A stretch of DNA of 52,778 bases. It comes from Myxococcales bacterium. GTDB taxonomy: Bacteria; Myxococcota_A; Bradymonadia; REDH01. The first letter of the stretch is position 1, and each line of letters opens with the position of its first letter. Location: the NCBI GenBank assembly GCA_947496715.1, contig CANMDT010000008.1:1-52778 (forward strand), read 5' to 3'. Made by a program: the position numbers and the translations under genes. Below, one piece after another: positions 43,549-52,461 of this stretch. The notes below the pieces were generated by a model. That model saw nothing but the letters and a program-made list of their open reading frames with translations, was not told the DNA's origin and ran no database searches.

Positions 43549-44277
43549 ATGAGCCAAGAGACCGAGAAGCCTACTGACGACGACATCTTTCTCCCCGCTG
43601 ACGAGGAGGAGAGTTCGAGCGAAGTCGCAGCCCTCGAAGCAGAGCTGGCCGTGGCGCGCCAAGAGGCCGAGCAGTTCAAGCTCCTCGCGCAGCGAAAGGC
43701 GGCCGACCTCGAGAACCAGCGGAAGCGCCACCTGAAAGAGCGGACCGACGACCAGCAGTATGCGACCGAGGGTGTCATCAAAGACATGGTCGGCGTTCTC
43801 GACGACCTTCATCGTGCAGTCGAGCATCTTCCCGCCGATGCCACCGGCATCGCGGAGGTGGACAACATGGTGCAGGGCGTACGGCTCGTTCACCGCAAGT
43901 TCGTGACGACGATGGAGCGCCGCGGCGTGACCTCGGAGAGCGCTGTTGGCACCCTGTTCGACCCCCAGATGCACGAGGCGCTGCAGCAGCTCGTCGATGA
44001 CTCGGTCCCCGAAGGCACGGTTATCCGGGAGTTCCAGCGAGCCTACAAACTCCACGACCGCCTCCTGCGGCCGGCGATGGTTGTCGTAGCGACGGGCGGT
44101 CCCTCGCCGACGGCTGCTCCGGCCATCGAAATGGAAGAGGCTCCGACGATCGAAGTGGAAGAGACTCCGGCCATCGAAGTGGAAGAGGCTCCGGCCATCG
44201 AAGTGGAAGAGGTTCGTGCGACGCTCGGCGAGGTCATCGAGGTTGCCGAAGAGAGTGCAGACGAGGCCAAAGGGTAG
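43549..44277 (+). CDS. grpE: Nucleotide exchange factor GrpE with acidic tandem-repeat tail
   Basis: The 242-residue protein has a charged N-terminus, the long dimerising helix (about 25-75), and the beta-wing with GTLFDPQMHEAL and EFQRAYKLHDRLLRPAMVVVA, the GrpE signature. GrpE releases ADP from DnaK. I chose the ATG at 43549 because the first 26 residues of the longer in-frame reading are hydrophobic/basic and unlike GrpE. After the core, four 8-residue repeats of the type APAIEVEE form an unusual acidic tail. dnaK follows after a 104-base structured gap. Confidence 0.93.
   Translation: MSQETEKPTDDDIFLPADEEESSSEVAALEAELAVARQEAEQFKLLAQRKAADLENQRKRHLKERTDDQQYATEGVIKDMVGVLDDLHRAVEHLPADATGIAEVDNMVQGVRLVHRKFVTTMERRGVTSESAVGTLFDPQMHEALQQLVDDSVPEGTVIREFQRAYKLHDRLLRPAMVVVATGGPSPTAAPAIEMEEAPTIEVEETPAIEVEEAPAIEVEEVRATLGEVIEVAEESADEAKG
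44116..44211 (+). repeat. Four tandem 24-bp repeats in the grpE tail
   Basis: Four 24-base units beginning (G/A)CTCCG and ending GAAGAG encode (A/T)P(A/T)IE(M/V)EE. The last two differ at one base, suggesting recent expansion by slippage, and the period keeps the reading frame. Confidence 0.92.
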
Positions 44278-44381
44278 GGCGCTTGGGCGTAGTTTTGGTT
44301 CGTTGCGCGAGGTAAAACTTGTGCAACAGCGCTCGGTCGCTTACCCAAGCCAACGATATTCCCTACTTGAGGTGAGCTGGA
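44278..44381 (+). promoter_or_regulatory. Structured grpE-dnaK spacer with nested hairpins
   Basis: Outer arms GCTTGGG (44281-44287) and CCCAAGC (44344-44350) enclose a hairpin of GTTGCGC (44302-44308) with GTGCAAC (44321-44327, one G-U) and a small GCG/CGC hairpin (44329-44340). The dnaK ribosome site GAGGTGAG lies outside, 8-9 bases before the ATG at 44382. No CIRCE or sigma-32 box is evident. It could be an RNA control element or processing site; promoter content is unclear. Confidence 0.4.
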
Positions 44382-46202
44382 ATGGGCCGAGTCATTGGCA
44401 TTGACCTAGGGACCACGAACTCGTGCGTTGCTGTATTCGTAGACGGTGAGATCCTTGTCCTCGCCAACAGCGAGGGCGGGCGAACAACGCCGTCGGTTGT
44501 CGCCTTCACCGAGAGTGGAGAGCGGCTGGTAGGGCAGATCGCAAAGCGACAGGCTATTACCAACTGGGAGCACACTGCGGTTGCCGTCAAGCGGCTGATC
44601 GGGCAGCGGTTTGATGCGCCGGCTGTGGTCGATACGCGGTCCCACGTCTCGTATGAAATCGTGCCGTCGCCCACCGGCGATGCTTGGATCCGGCTGCGCG
44701 GACGCGACTACAGCCCCCCTGAGATCAGCGCCTGGGTGCTCAAGAAGATGAAGCAGACCGCCGAGGACTACCTCGGTGAGGAGTGCAACGACGCCATTGT
44801 CACGGTGCCCGCCCACTTCAACGATGCGCAGCGTCAGGCCACCAAGGATGCTGGCCGCATTGCCGGTCTCAATGTCTTACGTATCATCAATGAGCCCACG
44901 GCCGCCGCGCTCGCCTACGGCACCAGCCATGGCCGAGACGGACTTTACGCGGTCTACGATCTGGGCGGCGGCACCTTCGATATCACGCTCTTGCAGATGT
45001 CGGACGGCGTGTTCGAGGTTCGGTCAACCAGCGGTGACACCTTCCTCGGCGGCGAGGACTTCGACCGACTGCTCGTGGACATGCTCTCCAAAGAATTCCT
45101 CGAGGCCAAGGGCATCGAACTGCGTGAGGACCGCATGGCGCTTCAGCGGCTCAAGGAGGCTGCAGAGAAGGCCAAGCAGGAGCTCTCAAGCGCGACGGGA
45201 ACGGAGATCAATCTCCCCTTCATCACCTCCGGTCCGCAGGGGCCGCTCCACCTCATACGCTCGATCTCGCGGTCGGAGTATGAGGGAATTGTAGAGGAAC
45301 TTGTCGAGAAGACGCTTGGCCCCTGTCGCGACGCGCTCAAGGCGGCTGGCGCGAAGACCAACGATATCGACGAGGTCATCCTCGTGGGCGGCATGACGCG
45401 CATGCCGCTGGTGCAGGCACGGGTCGGCGAGTTCTTCGGCCGCGCTCCCAACCGGGAGGTCAACCCAGACGAGGTCGTCGCCATCGGAGCCGCCACGCAG
45501 GGTGGCGTTATGCGCGGCGAGGTGGCCGATGTACTTCTTCTCGACGTGACGCCGCTGACGCTCGGTGTCGAGACACAGGGCGGCATCTTCACCCCGCTGA
45601 TTCCGCGCAACTCGACCATCCCGATCACGGTGTCCGAGATCTTCACGACGGCGGTCGACAACCAGCCCTTCGTCGAGGTGCATGTGCTGCAGGGCGAGCG
45701 CGCTCTTGTGCGCGACAATGTCAGCCTGGCTCGCTTCCAGCTCACCGGGATTGCTCCCGCGCCTCGGGGTCTGCCGCAGATTGATGTCTCCTTCCACATT
45801 GACCCCAACGGTCTGGTGGAGGTTACGGCTCGCGACCTCGGCACGGGGCGAGAGACCGCCGTGCAGGTGAATGCCGCGAGTGGACTCTCGGAGGCCGATA
45901 TCTACCGGATCGTGGAAGAGGCCGACGCTCGCCGCATCGACGACGAGTCGCAGCGCGAGTTGGTTGAGCTCCGCAACAAGGCCGAAGGGCTCATGTATAC
46001 CTCGGAGCGGAGCCTGCAGGAGTATGCCAGCGTGCTGCCGGCATCCGACCAGGAGGCGGTGCTCTCCGCGCTCGCCTACTGCCGTCAGGTGCTCGACCAG
46101 CACATGGGCGTCGAAGAGGTGCGCGGGGCCCTCTCGGCTCTCGAAGATGCGGCCTATCGGCTTGCCGATGCGATGTATGCCAATCTGGGCGGCCAAGGCT
46201 AA
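44382..46202 (+). CDS. dnaK: Hsp70 chaperone DnaK
   Basis: The 606-residue chaperone has the nucleotide-binding domain motifs GIDLGTTNS (5-13), [37 protein letters not shown] and VGGMTRMP, then the substrate-binding domain with [14 protein letters not shown]. It is about 30 residues shorter than E. coli DnaK and lacks the EEV-like conserved tail, ending [17 protein letters not shown]-like spacing in lobe Ib is normal. Its neighbours are grpE upstream and a zinc-finger-less J-protein downstream. It may be a second, specialised Hsp70 rather than the housekeeping one. Confidence 0.95.
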   Translation: MGRVIGIDLGTTNSCVAVFVDGEILVLANSEGGRTTPSVVAFTESGERLVGQIAKRQAITNWEHTAVAVKRLIGQRFDAPAVVDTRSHVSYEIVPSPTGDAWIRLRGRDYSPPEISAWVLKKMKQTAEDYLGEECNDAIVTVPAHFNDAQRQATKDAGRIAGLNVLRIINEPTAAALAYGTSHGRDGLYAVYDLGGGTFDITLLQMSDGVFEVRSTSGDTFLGGEDFDRLLVDMLSKEFLEAKGIELREDRMALQRLKEAAEKAKQELSSATGTEINLPFITSGPQGPLHLIRSISRSEYEGIVEELVEKTLGPCRDALKAAGAKTNDIDEVILVGGMTRMPLVQARVGEFFGRAPNREVNPDEVVAIGAATQGGVMRGEVADVLLLDVTPLTLGVETQGGIFTPLIPRNSTIPITVSEIFTTAVDNQPFVEVHVLQGERALVRDNVSLARFQLTGIAPAPRGLPQIDVSFHIDPNGLVEVTARDLGTGRETAVQVNAASGLSEADIYRIVEEADARRIDDESQRELVELRNKAEGLMYTSERSLQEYASVLPASDQEAVLSALAYCRQVLDQHMGVEEVRGALSALEDAAYRLADAMYANLGGQG

Positions 46203-46210
46203 GGCAACCC

Positions 46211-47005
46211 ATGCCGCAGCGTGACCCTTACGAGATTCTGGGGCTCGCGCGCGGCGCGACACTGGCGCAGGTCAAACGGGCCTTTCGGCAGCGTGCTCGT
46301 CAGACCCACCCGGACGGGCGCGGTGACGGTGCCTCGGAGGCTGCCTTCGACGAGGCGCGCTCCGCCTACATCCGCCTGCTCGACGAGCTCGCCATGGCGG
46401 CTGCGACAACGGGCAGCGACGGTAGTTCGCTCGACCTCGTTACCCGGCTCCACTTCACGCCGCGGGAGCTCGTCTTGGGCACGGAGCGGCGGCTCGCCTA
46501 TCCCGTCCATCCGCGCAGCGACGGCGCGACGCTGCCGGCCGGAGGCCGGACGCTCGAGTTCACCTTCCCGCCCATGACGGCGGTGGGCGCGCGTCTGCGT
46601 TGGGCCGGACACGGCTGGCAGCGGGGCCGTGCGCGCGGCGCGCTGGTGGTCGAGGTGGCGAGCTCGGAGATGCCGGCAGCGGCCGTGAAGGGCGACGACC
46701 TGCGTATCCTGCAGCCAATCTCGATGTTGGAGTGGTTGCGCGGCGGCGACGTCTCCATCTCAGCTCCGGAAGGGCGGGTGCTCGTAACGCTGGAGCCGCG
46801 CCACCCGCCTGCAACCAAACTCCGGCTCTCGGCGCGAGGGCTGCCCCGAGGCAAAGGCGGTCGCGGCGACCTCATCGTGACGCTACAGCCGCGCTGGCCA
46901 CTGCCCGAAGATGCGGCGTGGTTGCCCTTGCTGGAGGAGCACCAGGCACTTCATTCCGGGCTACTCGACCTCTTCTCGATGCGCGCCGACGCGGAGGAGC
47001 GGTGA
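46211..47005 (+). CDS. J-domain co-chaperone lacking zinc finger and G/F region
   Basis: The 264-residue protein starts with a J-domain (residues 5-60) carrying the essential HPD at 33-35 and a DPYEILGLARGA first helix. There is no glycine/phenylalanine linker and no CxxCxGxG zinc modules. The rest resembles the two C-terminal substrate-binding barrels of DnaJ/CbpA: LVLGTERRLAYP and RGDLIVTLQPRWP near the end. It lies eight bases after dnaK, so it is most likely that Hsp70's dedicated partner. The TGA overlaps the next GTG. Confidence 0.88.
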   Translation: MPQRDPYEILGLARGATLAQVKRAFRQRARQTHPDGRGDGASEAAFDEARSAYIRLLDELAMAAATTGSDGSSLDLVTRLHFTPRELVLGTERRLAYPVHPRSDGATLPAGGRTLEFTFPPMTAVGARLRWAGHGWQRGRARGALVVEVASSEMPAAAVKGDDLRILQPISMLEWLRGGDVSISAPEGRVLVTLEPRHPPATKLRLSARGLPRGKGGRGDLIVTLQPRWPLPEDAAWLPLLEEHQALHSGLLDLFSMRADAEER

Positions 47006-48192
47006 GGCGGGCTGCAGCGCTTACCGCATTGCTGCTCGCGGCGCTGCCCGCCCAAGGAGCTGAGCTTCCCGGCCCTGCGGTCCCGGTGCTGGCGCTGTTG
47101 GCACCGACCACAGGTAAGCAGGCGGCGATTGGAAAGCGGGTTGTCTCGCTGGTCTCGCTGGCACTCGCTGGCAGCCGTATCAGGGTGGTAGTCTTCGACA
47201 CAGCGCCCTCTGCGCGTGCGGCGGCGGAGCGGGCGGTGGAAGCGGGGGCTTCACTCGTGCTGGGGCCCGTTGGTGCGCTGGAGACGGAGGAGGTGGCGCG
47301 CACGCTCGCACCGACACGGCTGTCGATGCTCTCGCTCTCTGGCGTCGATGGCGACGGCAGGGCGCCCAAACGGATGCGCGGCCGCACCGCACCCGCCGAC
47401 GAACTCCGCGCGATCTGCGAGCGCGTTGCTCCCATAGAAGGCGTGCGCATCGCCCTGATCGCGCCCGAGGGCGCCGCGGGCGACGAGGCGGTGGCGGCCT
47501 TCGCTGGCTGTCTCACGGAGCGGGGCGTTGCGCTCTCGCGCCTCGTCCGGTTCCCGTCCGCACAGCGCGACTTTGGCCGCACGGTCGCCGCGCTGGAGCA
47601 GGGGGGACCGCGGCTGCAGGCTCCTGAACACGGGCAGGCAGGCTGGCCAGAGGCGCCCCGCGCTGCGGAGGGCATGGCTGCTGCGAGCGGCCGCCCGACG
47701 GTTCTCGTCGCGCTGGCGACCGCAGGCCAGGGGGCGGCGCTGCTGCCAGCGCTGGGCGTGAAGGGCTGGTTCGATGAGCCAACGCCGCTGCGACTCTTCG
47801 GAACGGGGTCGTGGGAGGGACCGGAGCTCGCTACGGCAGCCTCTTTCCTGGCCCATGTGAGTGTGGTGGAGAGCTGCCCGTGGAACGATCAGCGCGACGC
47901 CGCCCGCGAGTTTGTCGACCGGTTCGAGGGCGCCTTTGCGGAGCTTCCAACCCGCTTCGATGCCGAGGTCTACGACGCCGCGACCATGGCCGATCGGGGC
48001 AGAGCGGCGCTCCCAGCCGGCGTGGCTTCGCCCGAGGCCTGGGCCGCGGCAATCCTCGCGCAGCGAGAGGTAGATGGCGTCTGCGGAAGGCTCTCTTGGT
48101 CGCCCGCAGGGGTGCTGTCGCATCCGCTACAGCTCTGGAGCCTAGATGCCGATGGCGAGATGTTTCCGCGGGCCTCGTCGTGGGATGATTGA
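47002..48192 (+). CDS. Exported periplasmic-binding-like protein (type I fold)
   Basis: The 396-residue protein starts at a GTG in a GTGA overlap. It has a signal peptide (about 1-20, cleavage after AQGA) and the type 1 periplasmic-binding fold: LALLAPTTGKQAAIGKRV, LVLGPVGALETEEVA, VRIALIAPEGAAGDEA and RFDAEVYDA. This matches branched-chain amino-acid receptor-like proteins and penicillin-binding protein activators (LpoA-like). Because a PBP1A gene lies 1.8 kb downstream on the same strand, an activator-like role is tempting but unproven. Ligand unknown. Confidence 0.75.
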   Translation: MRRAAALTALLLAALPAQGAELPGPAVPVLALLAPTTGKQAAIGKRVVSLVSLALAGSRIRVVVFDTAPSARAAAERAVEAGASLVLGPVGALETEEVARTLAPTRLSMLSLSGVDGDGRAPKRMRGRTAPADELRAICERVAPIEGVRIALIAPEGAAGDEAVAAFAGCLTERGVALSRLVRFPSAQRDFGRTVAALEQGGPRLQAPEHGQAGWPEAPRAAEGMAAASGRPTVLVALATAGQGAALLPALGVKGWFDEPTPLRLFGTGSWEGPELATAASFLAHVSVVESCPWNDQRDAAREFVDRFEGAFAELPTRFDAEVYDAATMADRGRAALPAGVASPEAWAAAILAQREVDGVCGRLSWSPAGVLSHPLQLWSLDADGEMFPRASSWDD

Positions 48193-48240
48193 TTCGCGCG
48201 CCGGAGTTCGCCACCGTGCGGACGAGCGCTGGAGAGCAGC

Positions 48241-48978
48241 ATGCAGATTCGATGCGAACATTGTGGTCACGAGGGCGAAGCCGCTGATGCGCGCAGCGTA
48301 GAGGGGGCCATCTGGGTGGTTTGCGGAAGCTGCGGCGAGGCCTCGCCGCTGATCAGGCCGCCGAAGCCCGATGCTCCCGCGCCGCCCGTCGAGAGCACCC
48401 GCTACGCAACGACGGGCGTCTCGGTTGCTGTCGAGCGGGTCGCGGTTGGTCCGCCGCCCAAGCCCGCTTCGCCCGCGGCCGGTCTACCCCCCCACAAGTG
48501 CCCCAAGTGTGGCCATCGGCAGGACGACGCCCTTGCCTGCCACAAGTGCGGGCTGGTCTTTGCCAACGCCCAGAAGCGGAGGCCATGGGAGGAGATTCCG
48601 CCCAACCGAAAGGTCGCATTCGGTCGCGTAGAGAGCGCCTTTCGCAGGCTTGTCGCAGAAGACTCTGACGCGGCGGCACACGCCGAGTTCGAGGCCTTTG
48701 CAGTAAAAGAGCAGGCGGCGGACCATGCCATCCGGCTCTACCGTCATCACCTCGCAGACTACCCCAGCGACGAAGTTTCGCAGATGGCGCTGAACGGTCT
48801 GGTGCAGCGTGCGCAGATGGTGGCGCAGTCGCTTGCGCGCGAGCAGATCAAGACGACGGTCAGCGACGCGAGCCGAGCGCTGAAGTGGGGATTGGCCGCC
48901 GTGGTTGTGCTGCTGCTGGCTGCTGCCGGCTTCTGGGTCATCCGCCTCATGAAGGCGCAACAGCACCTGCTTCCGTGA
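48241..48978 (+). CDS. Double zinc-ribbon, tail-anchored membrane protein
   Basis: The 245-residue protein has a zinc ribbon at residues 1-35 (CEHCGHEG, then CGSCGE) and a second at about 82-106 (CPKCGHRQ, CHKCGLVF). A helical segment follows (115-205) with a TPR-like stretch (YRHHLADYPSDEVSQMALNGL), and one membrane segment lies at about 218-237 near the C-terminus. It resembles small zinc-ribbon proteins common in myxobacteria; the function is unknown. Its TGA overlaps the thiL GTG. Confidence 0.75.
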   Translation: MQIRCEHCGHEGEAADARSVEGAIWVVCGSCGEASPLIRPPKPDAPAPPVESTRYATTGVSVAVERVAVGPPPKPASPAAGLPPHKCPKCGHRQDDALACHKCGLVFANAQKRRPWEEIPPNRKVAFGRVESAFRRLVAEDSDAAAHAEFEAFAVKEQAADHAIRLYRHHLADYPSDEVSQMALNGLVQRAQMVAQSLAREQIKTTVSDASRALKWGLAAVVVLLLAAAGFWVIRLMKAQQHLLP

Positions 48979-49910
48979 GCCGGCTTGACGAGCTCGCGGT
49001 CATAGAGCGCCTGACGCGCAGCCTGTCGCTCGGGCGGTCAGGGCTTTGGAGTGTGGGTGACGACGGGGCGCTGCTTGCCGCGCAGGATCGGCTGGTCGTT
49101 ACCGATGCCATGGTGGAGGGCCGCCACTTCGACCTCCGCTGGAGCAGCTGGTCGGATGTGGGCTTCAAACTTCTCGCACGAAATGTGAGCGACATCTTCG
49201 CGATGGGCGGTCGCCCGACCGCGATGTTGCTCACGCTCGCACTCCCCGGCGACCTCTCCGCGGCGGCACTCGACGCCTTCGCCGAGGGGCTTGAGGCGGC
49301 CGCGGCGCACTGGGGCAATCCCGTGCTGATTGGCGGCGACACCACATCGGTCGATGGGCCGGCCGTGCTGACGCTCACGCTCTTCGGTAAACGGGGGTCG
49401 CGTCTGCTTGCACGCAGCGGCGGTCGCGCGGGCGACCGGCTCTGGGTTGATGGCCCACTTGGGCTTGCTGCGGCAGGCCTAGCGCTGCTGGAGAGCGGCG
49501 AGTTGCACCGCAGCGAGGTCGCTGTCGCGGCACATCGACGCCCCTCTCCCAAGCCACTGCTCCCTGGTGCCATGCGTGCTGCCCACGCCTGCATCGACAT
49601 CAGCGATGGCCTCCTCCTCGACGCTTCGCGACTCGCCCGCGCTTCCGGTTGCGGGTTCGTAGTGAGCGACCAGCTACCTGGCCGCGAGCAGCTCCTCCAC
49701 CTCGTATCCGACAGCGCAGCGCTGAGCGCCTGGCAGCTCACCGGGGGCGACGACTATGTGCGCCTGGTTGCCGCGCCAGCCAGCCCGGGTCGCGGCTGGA
49801 TGCCAGTCGGACGGCTCACGGCCGATGCAGGCTGCTTCATCGAGCGAGAGGACGGGACGCTGCGCGCGGTTGTGCCTGCCGGATATCTCCATCGCTTCGG
49901 TCGCGCATGA
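48975..49910 (+). CDS. thiL: Thiamine-monophosphate kinase
   Basis: The 311-residue kinase makes thiamine diphosphate from the monophosphate. Motifs are GDDGALL, VVTDAMVEGRHF, GFKLLARNVSDIFAMGG (Mg/ATP site), LIGGDTTSVDGPAVLTLTLFG, DISDGLLLD and TGGDDYVRL. I chose the GTG at 48975 in the GTGA overlap; a start 30 codons earlier reads through the previous gene's membrane segment in another frame. Its TGA overlaps the ATG of a 27-codon frame. Confidence 0.93.
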   Translation: MSRLDELAVIERLTRSLSLGRSGLWSVGDDGALLAAQDRLVVTDAMVEGRHFDLRWSSWSDVGFKLLARNVSDIFAMGGRPTAMLLTLALPGDLSAAALDAFAEGLEAAAAHWGNPVLIGGDTTSVDGPAVLTLTLFGKRGSRLLARSGGRAGDRLWVDGPLGLAAAGLALLESGELHRSEVAVAAHRRPSPKPLLPGAMRAAHACIDISDGLLLDASRLARASGCGFVVSDQLPGREQLLHLVSDSAALSAWQLTGGDDYVRLVAAPASPGRGWMPVGRLTADAGCFIEREDGTLRAVVPAGYLHRFGRA

Positions 49911-49990
49911 CAAAGTTGCGCGACAACGCGGCGGTCGTGGTAAGAGGCGGCCATGGTGGGGTGGTTCGAAGGACGGTGAGGGCGGCGTGA
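49907..49990 (+). CDS. Candidate 27-codon linking peptide between thiL and PBP1A
   Basis: An ATG at 49907 overlaps the thiL stop as ATGA, and the frame ends in a TGA (49988-49990) that overlaps the GTG of the PBP1A gene as GTGA. The 27-residue product is basic and glycine/valine-rich with no recognisable domain. Exact tiling at both ends suggests ribosomes could pass from thiL to PBP1A through it. No clear Shine-Dalgarno precedes it, and in high-GC DNA a chance frame is possible. Confidence 0.35.
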   Translation: MTKLRDNAAVVVRGGHGGVVRRTVRAA

Positions 49991-52461
49991 GCAGCGAACG
50001 GACAAATCGTGGTGTCAGCGTGAAGCCGGCCGCAAAACAGGCGAAGAAGCCCGCCAAGCCGTCGGGCGGCTCTGGCTGGGGCCGCAAGATAGCGCTCTGG
50101 GGCCTTGGCTCGCTCCTCGTTGCGGGGGCCGTTGGAGCTGGCGGCGTCGCAGGCCTCTTCTGGTACTGGGGGCAAGACCTGCCAGACATTCGCACCCTGC
50201 AGGACTACCGACCTGCGCAGACCACCCGCATCTACGCCGCCGACGGAGAGGTTATCGCCACCATCGTGGGCGACGACCTCATTCGGCGCACGGTGCTACC
50301 CTTCGACGAAATCCCCATGGTGATGCGCAAGGCGCTGCTCGCCGCCGAGGATGCCAATTTCTACGAGCACGAGGGCGTAGACTACATGGGCCTCGTCCGT
50401 GCGGTAGTCCGGAACTTCCAGCGCGGAAAGTTGGGGCAGGGCGCCAGCACCATCACGCAGCAGGTGGTGAAGAACCTCATCCTGACGCCTGAGCGCACCA
50501 TCAAACGGAAGATTCAGGAGGCGCAACTCGCCGTCAAACTCGACCGCTATCTGCGCAAAGACGACATCCTCGCCATCTATCTCAACGAGGTCTTCTTCGG
50601 CGCGCAGGCCTACGGCGTGGAGGAGGCGAGCCGCTTCTACTTCGGCCACGGTGCCTCTGCGTTGACGCTCGACGAGGCCGCGTTGCTCGCCGGTCTGGTG
50701 CAGTCCCCCAACCGCTACAACCCCTTCAAGAACCTCGAGGCAGCGCTCGGCCGCCGTCGCTATGTGCTCGGACAGATGAAGGAGAAGGGCTTTATCACCG
50801 CCGCCGAGTGGACCCAGGCCTCCGAAGCCAAGGTGACCCTTGTCGATCCCGCCAAGCGCGATGGCGCCGAGGGGGCCGCCCCTGACTATGTGGTCGCCGT
50901 GCGCGAATGGCTCGACCGGGAGCTCGGCAAAGACAAGCTGCTTGGCGCAGGCTGGAGCATCTACACCCCGCTCGATCTCGACCTGCAGCGCGCCGCCGTC
51001 GCCTCGCTCCGCAAGGGACTCAGCAAGCACGACGCCGAGCACGGACTCGTCACCCCCAAGCGCACGCTGGTGAAGCAGACCGACCGCGACAAGTGGCTCA
51101 AGGCCGCCAAGGCAGAGCACCTGAACGGCGACCTCAAACCGGGCAAGCCGGCCGTCGGTATGGTCGACGCCATCGAAGGCGAGAAGGTCTGGATGCGATT
51201 CGGCCCCGAGGTCCGGCTTGAACTCAAGCTCGACCCGCTCATCCGATTCGCCAAGGACGAGGCCGGCCTCAAGGAGCGTTTCCCAGTCGGAGGTCTCTTC
51301 ACGGTCGTCCGCCCGGTCGGAGGGCCAGCTGGCGACGACGCCCCCGTCCGACTCGCGGGCGAGGCCGAAGGCGCCATCGTTGCCATCGATCCTGCGACGC
51401 GGGCCGTGCGCGCCATCGTCGGCGGCTACCAGGTCTCGGGCTCGGGCTTTCAGCGGGCGATCTCCGCGCAGCGCCAGATGGGCAGCAGCTTCAAGGTCCT
51501 CGTCTACGCGCAGCTCCTTGCATCGCGCACTGCGACCGCCGCCACCATCTACGCCGATCAGCCTGCCAGCTTCGTCATCGACGGCAGTACGACCTGGCGC
51601 CCCAAGAACTACGACGGCTCCTTCAAAGGGCTGATGTCTGTCCGGACCGCGCTCGCCCAGTCCCGCAATGTCATCGCGGTGCGCGCACTCGAGCAGGCAA
51701 CCATCCCGGCTGTGATCAGCCTGGCCAAGAGCATCGGGTTTACCTCCGGCCTCACCAACAACCTGACGCTGTCGCTCGGCTCGGCAGAGGCCTCACCCCT
51801 CGTGGCAACCAACGCCTTCGCTACCTTTGCCGCCGGCGGTAGCTACGAACCCCCCGTCTTCGTGACGGAGATTCGCGGGCCACGCCAGCTCGGAGATGAT
51901 GGTGCCTCTACCGTCTACCAACATGCCGCCGCGCCCGTTCGGGCCATCGACCCGGCCGTTGCCTGGCTCACCACCTCACTTATGCGCTCGGTCGTGGAGG
52001 AGGGCACTGCGGCCCATGCGAAACGGCTCAAGGTGGAGATCGCGGGCAAGACGGGAACCACGAACGACGCCCGCGACGCCTGGTTCATCGGTTTCACCAG
52101 CGACCTTGTGATGGGCGTCTGGCTGGGTCGTGACGACAATGGCCCGCTTGGCCACGGCGCAACGGGCGGCGGCAGCGCCGTTCCGATCTGGACAGAGGTG
52201 ATGCGGGCAGCCATTGAGCAGCGTCGGCCGCCAGCGTTTGCCGCGGCCCCTGAGGGCATCGTCTCTGTTGTGGTCGATACTGCGACAGGCATGCTGGTCA
52301 GCGCAGAGACGAAGCGGAAGCGCACCGAGTTCTTCCTCGCGGGCACTGAGCCGACGGAGGCCGGCTCCACTGCTGGCGACCCCTCCGTGAACGATCTCAT
52401 CCTGCAGGGTGGCGCCGTGCAGGGCAGCGGCGAGCAGGTCGAACCCGACGACGGCTTCTAG
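49987..52461 (+). CDS. Bifunctional penicillin-binding protein 1A
   Basis: The 824-residue class A PBP has a basic proline/lysine N-terminus, a membrane anchor (about 35-58), and a GT51 glycosyltransferase domain with EDANFYEHEGVD, GASTITQQVVKN and RKIQEAQLAVKLDR. The transpeptidase domain has the active-site serine in GSSFK near residue 500, SRN about 60 residues later and KTGTT near 687. It polymerises and cross-links peptidoglycan. I chose the GTG at 49987 with GAGGG about six bases upstream; upstream in-frame codons have no start with a better context. The tail after 740 is acidic and probably disordered. Confidence 0.95.
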   Translation: MSSERTNRGVSVKPAAKQAKKPAKPSGGSGWGRKIALWGLGSLLVAGAVGAGGVAGLFWYWGQDLPDIRTLQDYRPAQTTRIYAADGEVIATIVGDDLIRRTVLPFDEIPMVMRKALLAAEDANFYEHEGVDYMGLVRAVVRNFQRGKLGQGASTITQQVVKNLILTPERTIKRKIQEAQLAVKLDRYLRKDDILAIYLNEVFFGAQAYGVEEASRFYFGHGASALTLDEAALLAGLVQSPNRYNPFKNLEAALGRRRYVLGQMKEKGFITAAEWTQASEAKVTLVDPAKRDGAEGAAPDYVVAVREWLDRELGKDKLLGAGWSIYTPLDLDLQRAAVASLRKGLSKHDAEHGLVTPKRTLVKQTDRDKWLKAAKAEHLNGDLKPGKPAVGMVDAIEGEKVWMRFGPEVRLELKLDPLIRFAKDEAGLKERFPVGGLFTVVRPVGGPAGDDAPVRLAGEAEGAIVAIDPATRAVRAIVGGYQVSGSGFQRAISAQRQMGSSFKVLVYAQLLASRTATAATIYADQPASFVIDGSTTWRPKNYDGSFKGLMSVRTALAQSRNVIAVRALEQATIPAVISLAKSIGFTSGLTNNLTLSLGSAEASPLVATNAFATFAAGGSYEPPVFVTEIRGPRQLGDDGASTVYQHAAAPVRAIDPAVAWLTTSLMRSVVEEGTAAHAKRLKVEIAGKTGTTNDARDAWFIGFTSDLVMGVWLGRDDNGPLGHGATGGGSAVPIWTEVMRAAIEQRRPPAFAAAPEGIVSVVVDTATGMLVSAETKRKRTEFFLAGTEPTEAGSTAGDPSVNDLILQGGAVQGSGEQVEPDDGF

